Shown piece after piece: positions 24,826 through 32,431 of a stretch of DNA of 64,000 nt. Positions within the stretch are counted from its first letter, which is position 1, and each line of letters opens with the position of its first letter. Source of the stretch: Flavobacteriaceae bacterium (lineage in GTDB: Bacteria; Bacteroidota; Bacteroidia; Flavobacteriales; Flavobacteriaceae). The notes beneath the pieces are model-generated. The model worked only from the letters and a program-made list of their open reading frames with translations, did no database searches and was not told the origin of the DNA. The DNA lies in assembly GCA_028284005.1 (NCBI GenBank), contig JANQSO010000005.1:1-64000 (forward strand). The letters run 5' to 3'. A program made the position numbers and the translations under genes.

Positions 24826-25209
24826 TTACAGATCACTACAATCATGATCGAATTTAATTTTTTTAACATCATCATCTGTATCTATAGGAGTATCACTTTC
24901 TTTTCCACACCATTCTCCTTTTCTACCACAAGATACCGTCCAGGTGTCAAAATCCTTATCATTACATTCTTCCCAGGAAATTAAAAAATCAATACCCTTG
25001 TAGTAATCCCTGATCTCTTTTTTTCTGGTCTCACTCAACCCGGCTTTATATTCAACAAGAAGAATTTTTGTTAATGCCCGATTAGGAGTTGATATTTCTG
25101 ATGATTCTGCTAGTTCTATAGAATTCTCTTGTGGCTCAATGGAATCCTGACTACAACTGAGCACTGTGAACAAACATCCAAGTATTATAAAAGTTTTTAA
25201 AATTTTCAT
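24826..25209 (-). CDS. Small lipoprotein with inhibitor-I9-like segment, first gene of CHAT operon
   Basis: 127-residue predicted lipoprotein (lipobox VLSC, MKILKTFIILGCLFTVLSC). After an acidic linker, residues about 43-92 read LTKILLVEYKAGLSETRKKE, then IRDYY and DTWTV, which resembles the inhibitor I9/propeptide fold (beta strand, YKxGLSE.R helix, beta strand); the resemblance is by eye only. The tail holds four cysteines in CNDKD, VSCGRKGEWCG and DHDC, probably two disulfides. It precedes the CHAT gene by two bases, so the pair is cotranscribed and perhaps coupled. A role as inhibitor, pro-domain or substrate of the CHAT protein is a testable guess. Confidence 0.65.
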   Translation of the reverse strand: MKILKTFIILGCLFTVLSCSQDSIEPQENSIELAESSEISTPNRALTKILLVEYKAGLSETRKKEIRDYYKGIDFLISWEECNDKDFDTWTVSCGRKGEWCGKESDTPIDTDDDVKKIKFDHDCSDL

Positions 25210-25240
25210 TTTTTCTGTTTTTTAATGGTTATATTTTTTT

Positions 25241-25272
25241 GTTCACATATTTTATATTTGTTACCCCAACAA
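25241..25272 (-). promoter_or_regulatory. Shared promoter/operator of the CHAT operon (copy B)
   Basis: Contains the inverted repeat TTGTT-ACCCC-AACAA (25258-25272), matching TTGTT-CCCAC-AACAA of copy A. On the reverse strand GGGTAAC (25266-25260) starts 51 bases and GTGAAC (25246-25241) 32 bases upstream of the ATG at 25209. The 13-base block at 25254-25266 matches 22089-22101 at 12 positions. Confidence 0.55.
25253..25260 (+). promoter_or_regulatory. Promoter -7 element of the ECF sigma operon
   Basis: TATATTTG, an exact TAnnTTTG match, 53 bases before the sigma factor ATG at 25313. It overlaps the inverted repeat of copy B, so whatever binds there could also control the sigma gene. Confidence 0.5.
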
Positions 25273-25312
25273 TATAAATGTTTATTTTTATCCCTACAAT
25301 AGAACGCCTTAA

Positions 25313-25876
25313 ATGATAAATAATTTACGTTATTTAAATGCCTTAACAGAAGGTAATTCCAAAGAAGTTAAGTTACTGTATCAAAAAAACTTTCCCAATG
25401 TAAAAAAATTTATATTGCAAAATAAGGGGAGCATAGAAGATGCAGAAGATATTTTTCAAAAGGCCCTACTTCAGATTACTGTAAGATATAGAAAAGAAAA
25501 GTTTGTTATCAAGTCCAGTTTTGAAGCCTATCTATATACTGTTTGTAAGAATTTGTGGAGGAGAGAGTTAAATAAATCAAAAAATAAGGTAACTAAAGAG
25601 TACTTGTTGGAACAAGGGGATGAAAGTAGTGATATGGCATTAGCAGTATTAGAACAAAAAAGATGGGAACTTTTTAATGAGAGCCTGAGTTTAATCTCTG
25701 AAAATTGTAAAAAGGTACTTAAGATGTTTTTTTCCAAAACACCTTATAGTGTAATTGTAGAGGCGATGGGCTATAATTCGGAGGTCGTAGCCAGGCAAAG
25801 GGTTTTTAAATGCAAAAGAAAACTTAGGGCAATAATTATAGAAGATAGCAGATATAATCTGTTAAAAGAATTATGA
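25313..25876 (+). CDS. ECF-type RNA polymerase sigma factor
   Basis: 187-residue sigma-70 family protein with only regions 2 and 4. Region 2 spans about 18-85 (VKLLYQKNFPNVKKFI, then DAEDIFQKALLQITVRYRK and SFEAYLYTVCKNLWRRELNK, the -10 recognition helix and WR block). Region 4 spans about 120-175 (LSLISENCKKVLKMFF, YSVIVEAMGYNSEVVARQRV, FKCKRKLRAII), a helix-turn-helix for the -35 element. The next gene overlaps its stop by four bases (ATGA) and encodes a single-pass membrane protein, the usual arrangement of an ECF sigma and its anti-sigma. It diverges from the CHAT operon, 103 bases away. Confidence 0.9.
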   Translation: MINNLRYLNALTEGNSKEVKLLYQKNFPNVKKFILQNKGSIEDAEDIFQKALLQITVRYRKEKFVIKSSFEAYLYTVCKNLWRRELNKSKNKVTKEYLLEQGDESSDMALAVLEQKRWELFNESLSLISENCKKVLKMFFSKTPYSVIVEAMGYNSEVVARQRVFKCKRKLRAIIIEDSRYNLLKEL

Positions 25877-26670
25877 GTATTAATGACGATACATTAATTG
25901 AAAATTATTTACTCGGCAAACTATCCGGTGAAGAACGATCTCTTTTTGAGCAACGTTTGGAGAATGATCCGGAATTCAACAAAAAGTTTCGCTTTGAAAA
26001 ACAACTTTTTGAAACTTTAGACCCGGAAGATTGGAGTTTTTCCGAAGCAGATTCATCAGATGAAATTTCCGCCTATAAGAAGTTATTTGCCAGCGAAAAA
26101 ACCAAAATCATTAAAAAAGCAATAGGAGAAGCCAATACTCAATATAAAAGAGACAGAAAAATAAACAGAAGGAATTGGTTATTGTATTCCAGTGCTGCCA
26201 TAATAGCGATCTTGATCTCTGTCTTTACCTGGTATGATTCAGGTCCATCTATGGAACAGTTATATTCGGATAATTTGGACCTGGAAGACCTACCGTCTTT
26301 GGTGACAAGGGGAGAGGATAATCCCGAAGACCTCATAAGAGCTCAACAGCTGTTTGAAGGAAGACAGTATCTTAAAACGATAGAGATCCTTAATACGTCC
26401 TTAAAAAGCTCGAAGAAGAATTTAGCAGCAAAATATCAGTATTTGGGGATATCTCAAATGGAACTTAACTATACTGATGATGCGGAAAATACTTTTACTT
26501 TACTTATCGAAAGTAACTTAATTGATGCCCAAAAAGGGCATTGGTATAAGGCTTTGCTATATTTAAAAATGAAAGATTCGGAAAAGGCAATTAAAACACT
26601 TCAGAAGATCAGATCTGAAAAACTCTACAATTATAAGAAGGCCAATAAAATTCTTAAAGAGCTAATATAA
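25873..26670 (+). CDS. Membrane-anchored TPR protein, candidate anti-sigma factor
   Basis: 265 residues. The cytosolic N terminus has the short helical block IENYLLGKLSGEERSLFEQR and LENDPEFNKKF, a pattern seen at the start of many Bacteroidota anti-sigma-like proteins; one transmembrane helix lies near 101-120 (WLLYSSAAIIAILISVFTWY); the periplasmic part has TPR-like repeats (LAAKYQYLGISQMELNYTDD, WYKALLYLKMKDSEKAIKTL). No zinc-binding HxxxCxxC is present, so this would be a zinc-free anti-sigma. Translationally coupled to the sigma gene. Its periplasmic TPR part could meet the periplasmic TPR-CHAT protein; sigma sequestering is inferred from operon structure only. Confidence 0.72.
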   Translation: MSINDDTLIENYLLGKLSGEERSLFEQRLENDPEFNKKFRFEKQLFETLDPEDWSFSEADSSDEISAYKKLFASEKTKIIKKAIGEANTQYKRDRKINRRNWLLYSSAAIIAILISVFTWYDSGPSMEQLYSDNLDLEDLPSLVTRGEDNPEDLIRAQQLFEGRQYLKTIEILNTSLKSSKKNLAAKYQYLGISQMELNYTDDAENTFTLLIESNLIDAQKGHWYKALLYLKMKDSEKAIKTLQKIRSEKLYNYKKANKILKELI

Positions 26671-26781
26671 CTTTCTGCTTTTTTAAATAAAGGGCTTTCC
26701 TTGTACTGAAGACATAAATTGCTTACAGCGGATCTTTTTTCTAAGTCATCGAAAACAAGTTTTTGTAATCTCGTCAAACAA

Positions 26782-26809
26782 AAAAACCGAATCTTTCGAT
26801 TCGGTTTTT
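26782..26809 (-). terminator. Terminator of the tRNA cluster
   Basis: Perfect stem AAAAACCGAATC / GATTCGGTTTTT with loop TTTC. On the reverse strand it follows the tRNA-Leu 3' end and runs into seven T. Confidence 0.8.
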
Positions 26810-26817
26810 CTCATCTG

Positions 26818-26903
26818 TACTGAAGGCGGGACTTGAACCCGCACGGGCATTACTGCCCATTGGATTTTAAGTCCAACGTGTCTACCAATTCCACCACTTC
26901 AGC
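26818..26903 (-). tRNA. tRNA-Leu (UAA anticodon)
   Basis: The reverse strand folds as a class II tRNA: acceptor GCTGAAG with CTTCAGT (first pair G-T), D arm region GTGGTGGAATTGGTAGACAC, anticodon loop ACTTAAAAT with TAA, an extended variable arm (TGGGCAGTAATGCCC) and T arm CGGGTTCAAGTCCCG. CCA is not encoded. It reads UUA (and UUG by wobble). Confidence 0.95.
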
Positions 26904-26917
26904 TTGGTATATGACTG

Positions 26918-26990
26918 AGCGAAAAACGGGATTCGAACCCGCGACCTCCACCTTGGCAAGGTGGCGCTCTACCAACTGAGCTATTTTCGC
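26918..26990 (-). tRNA. tRNA-Gly (GCC anticodon)
   Basis: Complete 73-base tRNA on the reverse strand: acceptor GCGAAAA with TTTTCGC, D arm AGCTCAGTTGGTAGAGC, anticodon stem-loop CCACCTTGCCAAGGTGG with anticodon GCC, T arm GCGGGTTCGAATCCCGT and discriminator T. CCA is not encoded. Fourteen bases separate it from tRNA-Leu; both are transcribed to the terminator at 26782. A damaged copy lies just upstream (27008-27063). Confidence 0.96.
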
Positions 26991-27007
26991 GTTATTCAAC
27001 TCATAAA

Positions 27008-27063
27008 GCGACCTCTTTATCCGCCTCTGGCGGATGGCGCTCTACCAACTGAGCTATTTTCGC
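27008..27063 (-). pseudogene. tRNA-Gly remnant with palindromic insert
   Basis: Reverse-strand sequence is identical to tRNA-Gly over its first 29 bases (acceptor 5' strand, D arm, up to GCGCCA), then the anticodon arm is replaced by ATCCGCC-AGA-GGCGGAT plus a few bases, after which AGGTCGC of the variable region returns before the match ends. The T arm and 3' acceptor strand are missing, so it cannot form a tRNA. It lies 17 bases upstream of the intact gene, a tandem duplicate that decayed. Confidence 0.8.
27019..27035. repeat. Short GC-rich palindrome ATCCGCC-TCT-GGCGGAT
   Basis: Perfect seven-base inverted repeat with a three-base loop, clearly richer in GC than its surroundings, sitting exactly where the anticodon arm of the tRNA-Gly remnant should be. 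It may be a small dispersed hairpin element; only this copy was noticed in the window. Confidence 0.6.
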
Positions 27064-27166
27064 AAATGTTTAAGAACTGTGCTTTACTTCTAAAGCGGAC
27101 GCAAATTTAAAATATTTACTGCAAACGCAAAGGGTTTTTTAGAAAAAATTCAAGGCTGTAGAAAGC

Positions 27167-29782
27167 TTATTTTTTTAGCTTGACAGAAGTACTGCGTTGC
27201 AGCATTCTCTTGATCTCGTTTAGCTTCATTAAAGCCTCAACCGGTGTAAGGGTATCTATGTCAATATCCAGAATTTCTTCACGCAGTTCTTCCAAAAGAG
27301 GATCATCCAGTTTAAAGAAACTCAACTGCATTTCATCTTTTGAAAGCGCTTTCATCTCTTCCGTAAGCTCTTCTGAAGAATGAGATTTTTCTAAGCGTTT
27401 CAAAATTTTATTAGCACGATGCAACACCGCCTGTGGCATCCCTGCCATTTTCGCTACGTGTATTCCGAAGCTGTGATGCGAGCCTCCCGGCACTAACTTC
27501 CGAAGGAACAATACAGTATCCTTTAACTCTTTTACCGAAACATTGTAATTTTTTATTCGTGAAAATGTTTCGGTCATTTCATTTAATTCATGGTAATGTG
27601 TAGCGAACAGGGTTTTTGCTTTTGAAGGGTGTTCATGTAAATATTCGCTTATGGCCCAGGCAATGGAAATACCATCATAGGTACTGGTCCCCCTCCCTAT
27701 TTCATCCAGTAACACAAGACTTCTTTCCGAAATATTATTTAATATACTAGCCGTTTCATTCATCTCTACCATAAATGTAGATTCTCCCATAGAGATATTA
27801 TCACTGGCGCCTACACGTGTAAAGATTTTATCCACACATCCCATTCGTACTGCGCTTGCAGGTACAAAGCTTCCCATCTGTGCCAAGAGTACAATTAATG
27901 CTGTTTGCCTTAAAATTGCCGATTTACCACTCATATTAGGACCTGTGATCATTATGATCTGTTGGTTTTCCCGGTCCAAAAACACATCATTGGCAATATA
28001 AGGATCGTCCGGGGGCAACTGCTTTTCAATTACCGGATGGCGGCCATCCTTAATATCCAGGTCAAAGCTATCATCTAATAAAGGACGGGTATAGTTAGAC
28101 CCTTTAGCCTGGGTAGCAAATGAACATAAGCAATCCAACTCGGCGATCAATGCGGCATTTTGCTGTACCACTCCTATAAAAGATAACATCCATTGCACCA
28201 GCTTTTCATACAGTTCATGTTCAAGTGCTATAATCTTTTCTTCGGCACCTAAGATCTTTGCTTCATATTCCTTTAATTCTTCGGTAATATAACGCTCTGC
28301 ACTTACTAAGGTTTGTTTACGTATCCATTCTTCCGGCACTTTGTCTTTATGTGTATTGCGAACTTCAATATAGTATCCAAATACATTATTGGAAGCAATT
28401 TTTAAAGAAGTAATCCCTGTTCGTTCCGTTTCCCGTTCCAGCATTTGCTCCAGATATTCCTTCCCACCGGTTGAAATACCCCGTAACTCATCCAGGGTTT
28501 CATGAAACCCCCTGGCGATCGTATTTCCTTTTAAAATATTCACCGGAGCATCTTCATTGAGCGTTTCCTTTATTTTTTCTCTCAACAACTCACAATCCTG
28601 CAATTGTTCTCCTATAATTTTAACCGATTCGTTTTTGGATTGTAATGCCTGCGCCTTTACCGGAACCACAGCTTCCAATGAATTTTTTAGTTGTACCACT
28701 TCACGAGGGTTGATCTTTCCGGTAGCGACCTTGGAAATTAATCGCTCCAGATCTCCTATACGCTTAATGTTTTGCTGAATCTTCTCGAGCACATTGTCAT
28801 TTTCCAGCAGGTAGCTTACTACTTCGTGGCGACGTGATATCTTTTCAGTATTTTTTAAAGGAAGTGCCATCCACCGTTTTAAGAGGCGCCCTCCCATTGG
28901 CGAAATCGTTTTGTCAATAACATCCAAAAGTGTTACCGCATTTTGCTGTGTAGAATGATACAGCTCCAGATTTCGGATGGTAAATCGATCCATCCAGACA
29001 TATTCATCTTCCGCAATACGGGAGATCTTGGTGATATGCTGTAATTTGCTGTGTTGTGTTTCACTTAAATAATGCAGTGCAGCACCCGAAGCAATAATAC
29101 CCTCCTCCAAATGGCTTACGCCAAAACCCTTCAGGCTTTTGGTATCAAAATGTTTTTGAAGCGTTTCCATGGCATAATCGGCTTGAAACACCCAATCTTC
29201 CAAATGAAAAACATGAAAGTTGTCTCCAAATGTTTCAGAAAATAATTTTCGCTTTTGCTTACTGAACAATACTTCGGAAGGGTTAAAATTTTGAAGTAAC
29301 TTATCAATATATTCCGCAGTGCCTTCTGCTGTTAAAAACTCCCCTGTGGAAACATCTAAAAAAGAAACCCCTAAACATTTTGGGCCGAAGTGAATTGCGG
29401 CCAAAAAATTGTTGGATTTGGACTGTAGTATGTCATCATTTAAAGCGACTCCCGGAGTTACTAATTCGGTCACACCACGCTTAACAATGGTTTTGGTTTG
29501 CTTTGGATCTTCCAGTTGGTCACAAATGGCCACACGACAACCTGCCATAACCAGTTTTGGCAAATAGGTATTTAAAGAATGATGAGGAAATCCGGCCAAT
29601 TCTATATCATCACCGCCATTGTTACGTGCTGTAAGGGTAATATTTAAAATTCCTGCCGCCCGGACCGCATCTTCTCCAAAAGTTTCATAAAAGTCTCCTA
29701 CACGAAACAACAATAAGGCATCCGGATACTTAGCCTTGATCGTGTTGTATTGCTTCATTAAAGGAGTGACCTTCTTCGCCAT
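27167..29782 (-). CDS. mutS: DNA mismatch repair protein MutS
   Basis: Recognises base mismatches and small loops and, with MutL, starts repair. The 871-residue product is full length: N-terminal mismatch-binding domain with the Phe-x-Glu motif in [20 protein letters not shown], connector and lever/clamp domains, then the ATPase domain with Walker A in [20 protein letters not shown], the signature [17 protein letters not shown], Walker [21 protein letters not shown] and [11 protein letters not shown]. The C terminus has the helix-turn-helix dimerisation region ([20 protein letters not shown]). All motifs are intact, so there is no sign of a mutator state. It stands alone between the tRNA cluster and a divergent methyltransferase. 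Confidence 0.98.
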   Translation of the reverse strand: MAKKVTPLMKQYNTIKAKYPDALLLFRVGDFYETFGEDAVRAAGILNITLTARNNGGDDIELAGFPHHSLNTYLPKLVMAGCRVAICDQLEDPKQTKTIVKRGVTELVTPGVALNDDILQSKSNNFLAAIHFGPKCLGVSFLDVSTGEFLTAEGTAEYIDKLLQNFNPSEVLFSKQKRKLFSETFGDNFHVFHLEDWVFQADYAMETLQKHFDTKSLKGFGVSHLEEGIIASGAALHYLSETQHSKLQHITKISRIAEDEYVWMDRFTIRNLELYHSTQQNAVTLLDVIDKTISPMGGRLLKRWMALPLKNTEKISRRHEVVSYLLENDNVLEKIQQNIKRIGDLERLISKVATGKINPREVVQLKNSLEAVVPVKAQALQSKNESVKIIGEQLQDCELLREKIKETLNEDAPVNILKGNTIARGFHETLDELRGISTGGKEYLEQMLERETERTGITSLKIASNNVFGYYIEVRNTHKDKVPEEWIRKQTLVSAERYITEELKEYEAKILGAEEKIIALEHELYEKLVQWMLSFIGVVQQNAALIAELDCLCSFATQAKGSNYTRPLLDDSFDLDIKDGRHPVIEKQLPPDDPYIANDVFLDRENQQIIMITGPNMSGKSAILRQTALIVLLAQMGSFVPASAVRMGCVDKIFTRVGASDNISMGESTFMVEMNETASILNNISERSLVLLDEIGRGTSTYDGISIAWAISEYLHEHPSKAKTLFATHYHELNEMTETFSRIKNYNVSVKELKDTVLFLRKLVPGGSHHSFGIHVAKMAGMPQAVLHRANKILKRLEKSHSSEELTEEMKALSKDEMQLSFFKLDDPLLEELREEILDIDIDTLTPVEALMKLNEIKRMLQRSTSVKLKK

Positions 29783-29910
29783 TTTTCTCTAGTTACTGAA
29801 CTAGTAAAAGTAAAAAATCTCAGCTATTTTTTGAGACAGATATCATTTGATTTATTGTGTTTTATCAACAATTTTCATTCGTATGATTCGTTTTTTGAAG
29901 CTATAGATTT

Positions 29911-29918
29911 TACCTTTG
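29911..29918 (+). promoter_or_regulatory. Promoter -7 element of the TrmH-family gene
   Basis: TACCTTTG is an exact consensus match 18 bases upstream of ATG 29936. It lies inside the longer alternative reading frame starting at 29831 and so decides for the shorter start. Confidence 0.65.
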
Positions 29919-29935
29919 GCCTTTCAGAAAGAAAT

Positions 29936-30475
29936 ATGCAACACCGAAAATTAAAGAACAGTGAACTAGGCCGTATTAGCCCTGATGATTTTAAAGCTTC
30001 CAAAAAAACACCCCTTATTATCATCCTGGACAATATTAGGAGCTTAAACAATATAGGCTCTGTATTTCGGACCGCAGATGCTTTTTTAATTGAAAAGGTC
30101 TACCTCTGCGGAATCACTGCTACACCTCCACATAAGGATATCCAAAAAACAGCATTGGGAGCTACGGACAGTGTTGCCTGGGAATACATTGAAAATACTA
30201 TGGCCATTGTCAAGAAATTGAAAGATGAAGGTGTATTTATAGCTGCAGTAGAACAAGCCGAATCGGCTGTTTCCCTCCAGGATTTTTCTCTTCGGAAAGA
30301 GGTAAAATATGCTGTCATTTTTGGCAATGAAGTAAAAGGAGTACAACAAGAAGTGGTTTCAGAAAGTAATGCTGTTATTGAGATTCCACAGTACGGGACC
30401 AAACATTCATTAAATATTTCGGTAAGTGCAGGTGTTGTTGTGTGGGACCTGTTCTCTAAGCTGAACACTCTTTAG
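29936..30475 (+). CDS. TrmH/SpoU-family RNA 2'-O-methyltransferase
   Basis: SPOUT-superfamily enzyme that methylates a ribose of tRNA or rRNA with SAM, using a trefoil-knot fold. From ATG 29936 it has 179 residues with the three SpoU motifs: LIIILDNIRSLNNIGSVFRT (motif 1), YAVIFGNEVKGVQQEVV (motif 2) and IEIPQYGTKHSLNISVSAGV (motif 3). There is no N-terminal substrate-binding domain, so it is a small TrmH/TrmL-like form. An in-frame start at 29831 would add 35 unconserved residues and precede the promoter box. The target nucleotide cannot be told from sequence. It is convergent with the folK-dNK gene, one base apart. Confidence 0.9.
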   Translation: MQHRKLKNSELGRISPDDFKASKKTPLIIILDNIRSLNNIGSVFRTADAFLIEKVYLCGITATPPHKDIQKTALGATDSVAWEYIENTMAIVKKLKDEGVFIAAVEQAESAVSLQDFSLRKEVKYAVIFGNEVKGVQQEVVSESNAVIEIPQYGTKHSLNISVSAGVVVWDLFSKLNTL

Positions 30476-30476
30476 T

Positions 30477-31661
30477 TTATCCAACGATTTCTTTTAAAAT
30501 ATAAAGAAAGTCCTTTCGGTGCTTTATAAAGTCCAGCCCCGAAATATCAATGATCTTTATGTTATCATTATGTTGTGTTTTAATGAATTCCAGATAGCCG
30601 TCATTAATTTTCTGAAGATAAGATGCTTCGATCCCTTTTTCATAATCACGCCCGCGGCTTTTAATATTTTCAAGTAACCTGTCTGTCTTTTGATATAAAT
30701 AGATGTAGACATCGGGTTTGGGCAGTTCCTTATGCATTAAATGAAAAAGTTTTTTATACAACTCAAACTCTTCTTCCTGTAGTGTAACCTTTGCAAAAAT
30801 AAGTGACTTATAAACGTCATAATCGGCAACCACACAATCTTTAAACAGGTCAAACTGTTTAATATCTTCCAACAATTGCTGGTATCTGTCTGCCAGAAAA
30901 GACATCTCCAAAGGGAATGCATACCTATGCTGGTCTTCATAAAACTTGGGTAAAAAGGGATTGTCCTTAAAGCGTTCGAGTATTAGTTTTGCATTAAAAT
31001 CGTTTGCTATGGAAGTAGCCAAACTGGTTTTTCCCGCGCCAATATTCCCTTCGATCGCTATATAATTATATTTGGAAACATCATAATCCTTTTGAGGGTT
31101 CCGAAGCCATTTGGATTGTTTAACGATCTCACTTTCATCCTCAGTTTCCGCTAATAATTGAATGCTTTTCTTTTGAAGTACGGGATGTGTTAACTGCGAA
31201 TTAACTTCTGCCAGGGGCTGTAATACAAATTTCCTGTTTTGAATTTCGGGATGAGGTATTGTTAACTTTTTAGTTTCTTTTATAAGATCATCCACTTGCA
31301 GAATATCTATATCAATGGGCCTAGAAGTATATCCTTTCTGTGGCTTACGCTCACGTCCAATTTGTTTTTCAATACCGAGTATCTTTTTTAAAACTTGTTG
31401 AGGGGAAAGTGTAGATTGTACCAAAATCACACAATTCAAAAAATCATCCCCTTCAAATCCCAAAGCAGGAGTTTGATACACCGAAGAGATTTTACTGATA
31501 TTTCCTATAGTTTCAAAAATAGCATTAACCGCTTGTTGTAAATATTCGAAACGGTTACCCATATTACTGCCTAACGAAAGATATATGTTCTGTAGCGGTT
31601 TGATAAAAACTGAAATTTTAACATTTAAGACGAAATTAAGGAAAAGAATACGACTGACCAT
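30477..31661 (-). CDS. folK: Fusion of HPPK (FolK) and deoxynucleoside kinase
   Basis: Two enzymes in one 394-residue chain. Residues about 26-165 are 6-hydroxymethyl-dihydropterin pyrophosphokinase of folate synthesis: IYLSLGSNMGNRFEYLQQAV, ALGFEGDDFLNCV, RPIDIDILQVDDL and LTIPHPEIQNRKFVLQPLAE. Residues about 190-394 are a deoxynucleoside kinase: P-loop YIAIEGNIGAGKTSLATSIA, the substrate block ERFKDNPFLPKFYED, LEMSFLADRYQQL and the arginine lid SRGRDYEKGI. Such fusions are known in flavobacteria. The first 25 or so residues before IYLSL look like extension, but no other ATG, GTG or TTG start is available. Kinase substrate (deoxyadenosine or thymidine) is undecided. Confidence 0.92.
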   Translation of the reverse strand: MVSRILFLNFVLNVKISVFIKPLQNIYLSLGSNMGNRFEYLQQAVNAIFETIGNISKISSVYQTPALGFEGDDFLNCVILVQSTLSPQQVLKKILGIEKQIGRERKPQKGYTSRPIDIDILQVDDLIKETKKLTIPHPEIQNRKFVLQPLAEVNSQLTHPVLQKKSIQLLAETEDESEIVKQSKWLRNPQKDYDVSKYNYIAIEGNIGAGKTSLATSIANDFNAKLILERFKDNPFLPKFYEDQHRYAFPLEMSFLADRYQQLLEDIKQFDLFKDCVVADYDVYKSLIFAKVTLQEEEFELYKKLFHLMHKELPKPDVYIYLYQKTDRLLENIKSRGRDYEKGIEASYLQKINDGYLEFIKTQHNDNIKIIDISGLDFIKHRKDFLYILKEIVG

Positions 31662-31669
31662 TATCTTTG
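31662..31669 (+). promoter_or_regulatory. Promoter -7 element of the VUT transporter gene
   Basis: TATCTTTG, exact consensus, directly adjoining the reverse-strand folK start codon and 20 bases before the GTG start at 31689. It supports the GTG over the ATG at 31716. Confidence 0.6.
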
Positions 31670-31688
31670 TGTGTAATCAAAAAAAATA

Positions 31689-32417
31689 GTGGCAGCACTC
31701 ACCTTTAAAGATAGAATGTTGGCGCAACGCATCTACTTGATTTTAGGTGCGTTATTTATCGCTTCATTAGTAGTATCCAATTTAATTTTTCAGAAATTTT
31801 TTTATTGGGATTTTTTTGGGCTCTACACATTTGAGATCTCAGTGGGAATTCTCCCCTATCCAATTACATTTTTGATCACAGATATTATTAGTGAAGTGTA
31901 TGGAAAGAAAAAAGCCAATCAAATAGTAACAGCCGGTATTTTCGCTTCTTTCTTTTCGTTATTGATCGTTTATGTCTCAAGTGCTGTCCCTGCAACAGAA
32001 TGGAGCCCTATAGATAATCCCTTGTTCGACAAGGTCTTTGGAGCAACAGCCGTTGCGGTCTTTGCTTCAATGATGGCCTACCTGTTGGCGCAGTATATTG
32101 ATATTTCGATCTTTCATTTCTGGAAACGGCTTACCAAAGGGAAGCACCTTTGGCTTCGAAATAATTTTTCAACTTTCTTATCGCAATTTGTGGACACCTT
32201 TACGGTATTATTTTTGTTGTGTAGTTTCGGAAAAATTGACTGGTCTTTGTTTGGTGGATTGTTGTTGAGCGGTTTTTTGTTTAAAGTACTGGTCGCCGCA
32301 TTAGATACTCCTTTTTTATATGCTGCCGTTTTTGTTTTCAGAAAAAGGTTCGGTTTAAAAATGGCAGAAGAGTTAGATGCTTCGGTATTGCTTAGTACTG
32401 ACGAATCTAACTTGTAA
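31689..32417 (+). CDS. VUT-family (YhhQ-like) queuosine precursor transporter
   Basis: Inner-membrane protein of 242 residues with about six transmembrane helices, of the vitamin-uptake-transporter family whose E. coli member YhhQ imports 7-cyano-7-deazaguanine for queuosine in tRNA. Typical features: IASLVVSNLIFQKFFYW at the first helix, GILPYPITFLITDIISEVYG with the conserved Pro-Ile-Thr and Asp-Glu, and FLSQFVDTFTVLFL in the fifth helix. GTG start 31689 chosen because of the promoter 20 bases upstream. The AsmA-like gene follows after 14 bases and is likely cotranscribed. Exact substrate is inferred from family. Confidence 0.88.
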   Translation: MAALTFKDRMLAQRIYLILGALFIASLVVSNLIFQKFFYWDFFGLYTFEISVGILPYPITFLITDIISEVYGKKKANQIVTAGIFASFFSLLIVYVSSAVPATEWSPIDNPLFDKVFGATAVAVFASMMAYLLAQYIDISIFHFWKRLTKGKHLWLRNNFSTFLSQFVDTFTVLFLLCSFGKIDWSLFGGLLLSGFLFKVLVAALDTPFLYAAVFVFRKRFGLKMAEELDASVLLSTDESNL

Positions 32418-32431
32418 AAAGAAAAATTAGC

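Noticed and set aside
22109..26670. Type III-E CRISPR (Craspase) locus
   Set aside because: Only the TPR-CHAT plus sigma theme is shared; there is no repeat array, no Cas7-11-type effector and no adaptation gene in the window, and the CHAT protein here is exported.
27008..27063. A third functional tRNA gene
   Set aside because: The T arm and 3' acceptor strand are absent and the anticodon arm is a perfect palindrome without a seven-base loop.
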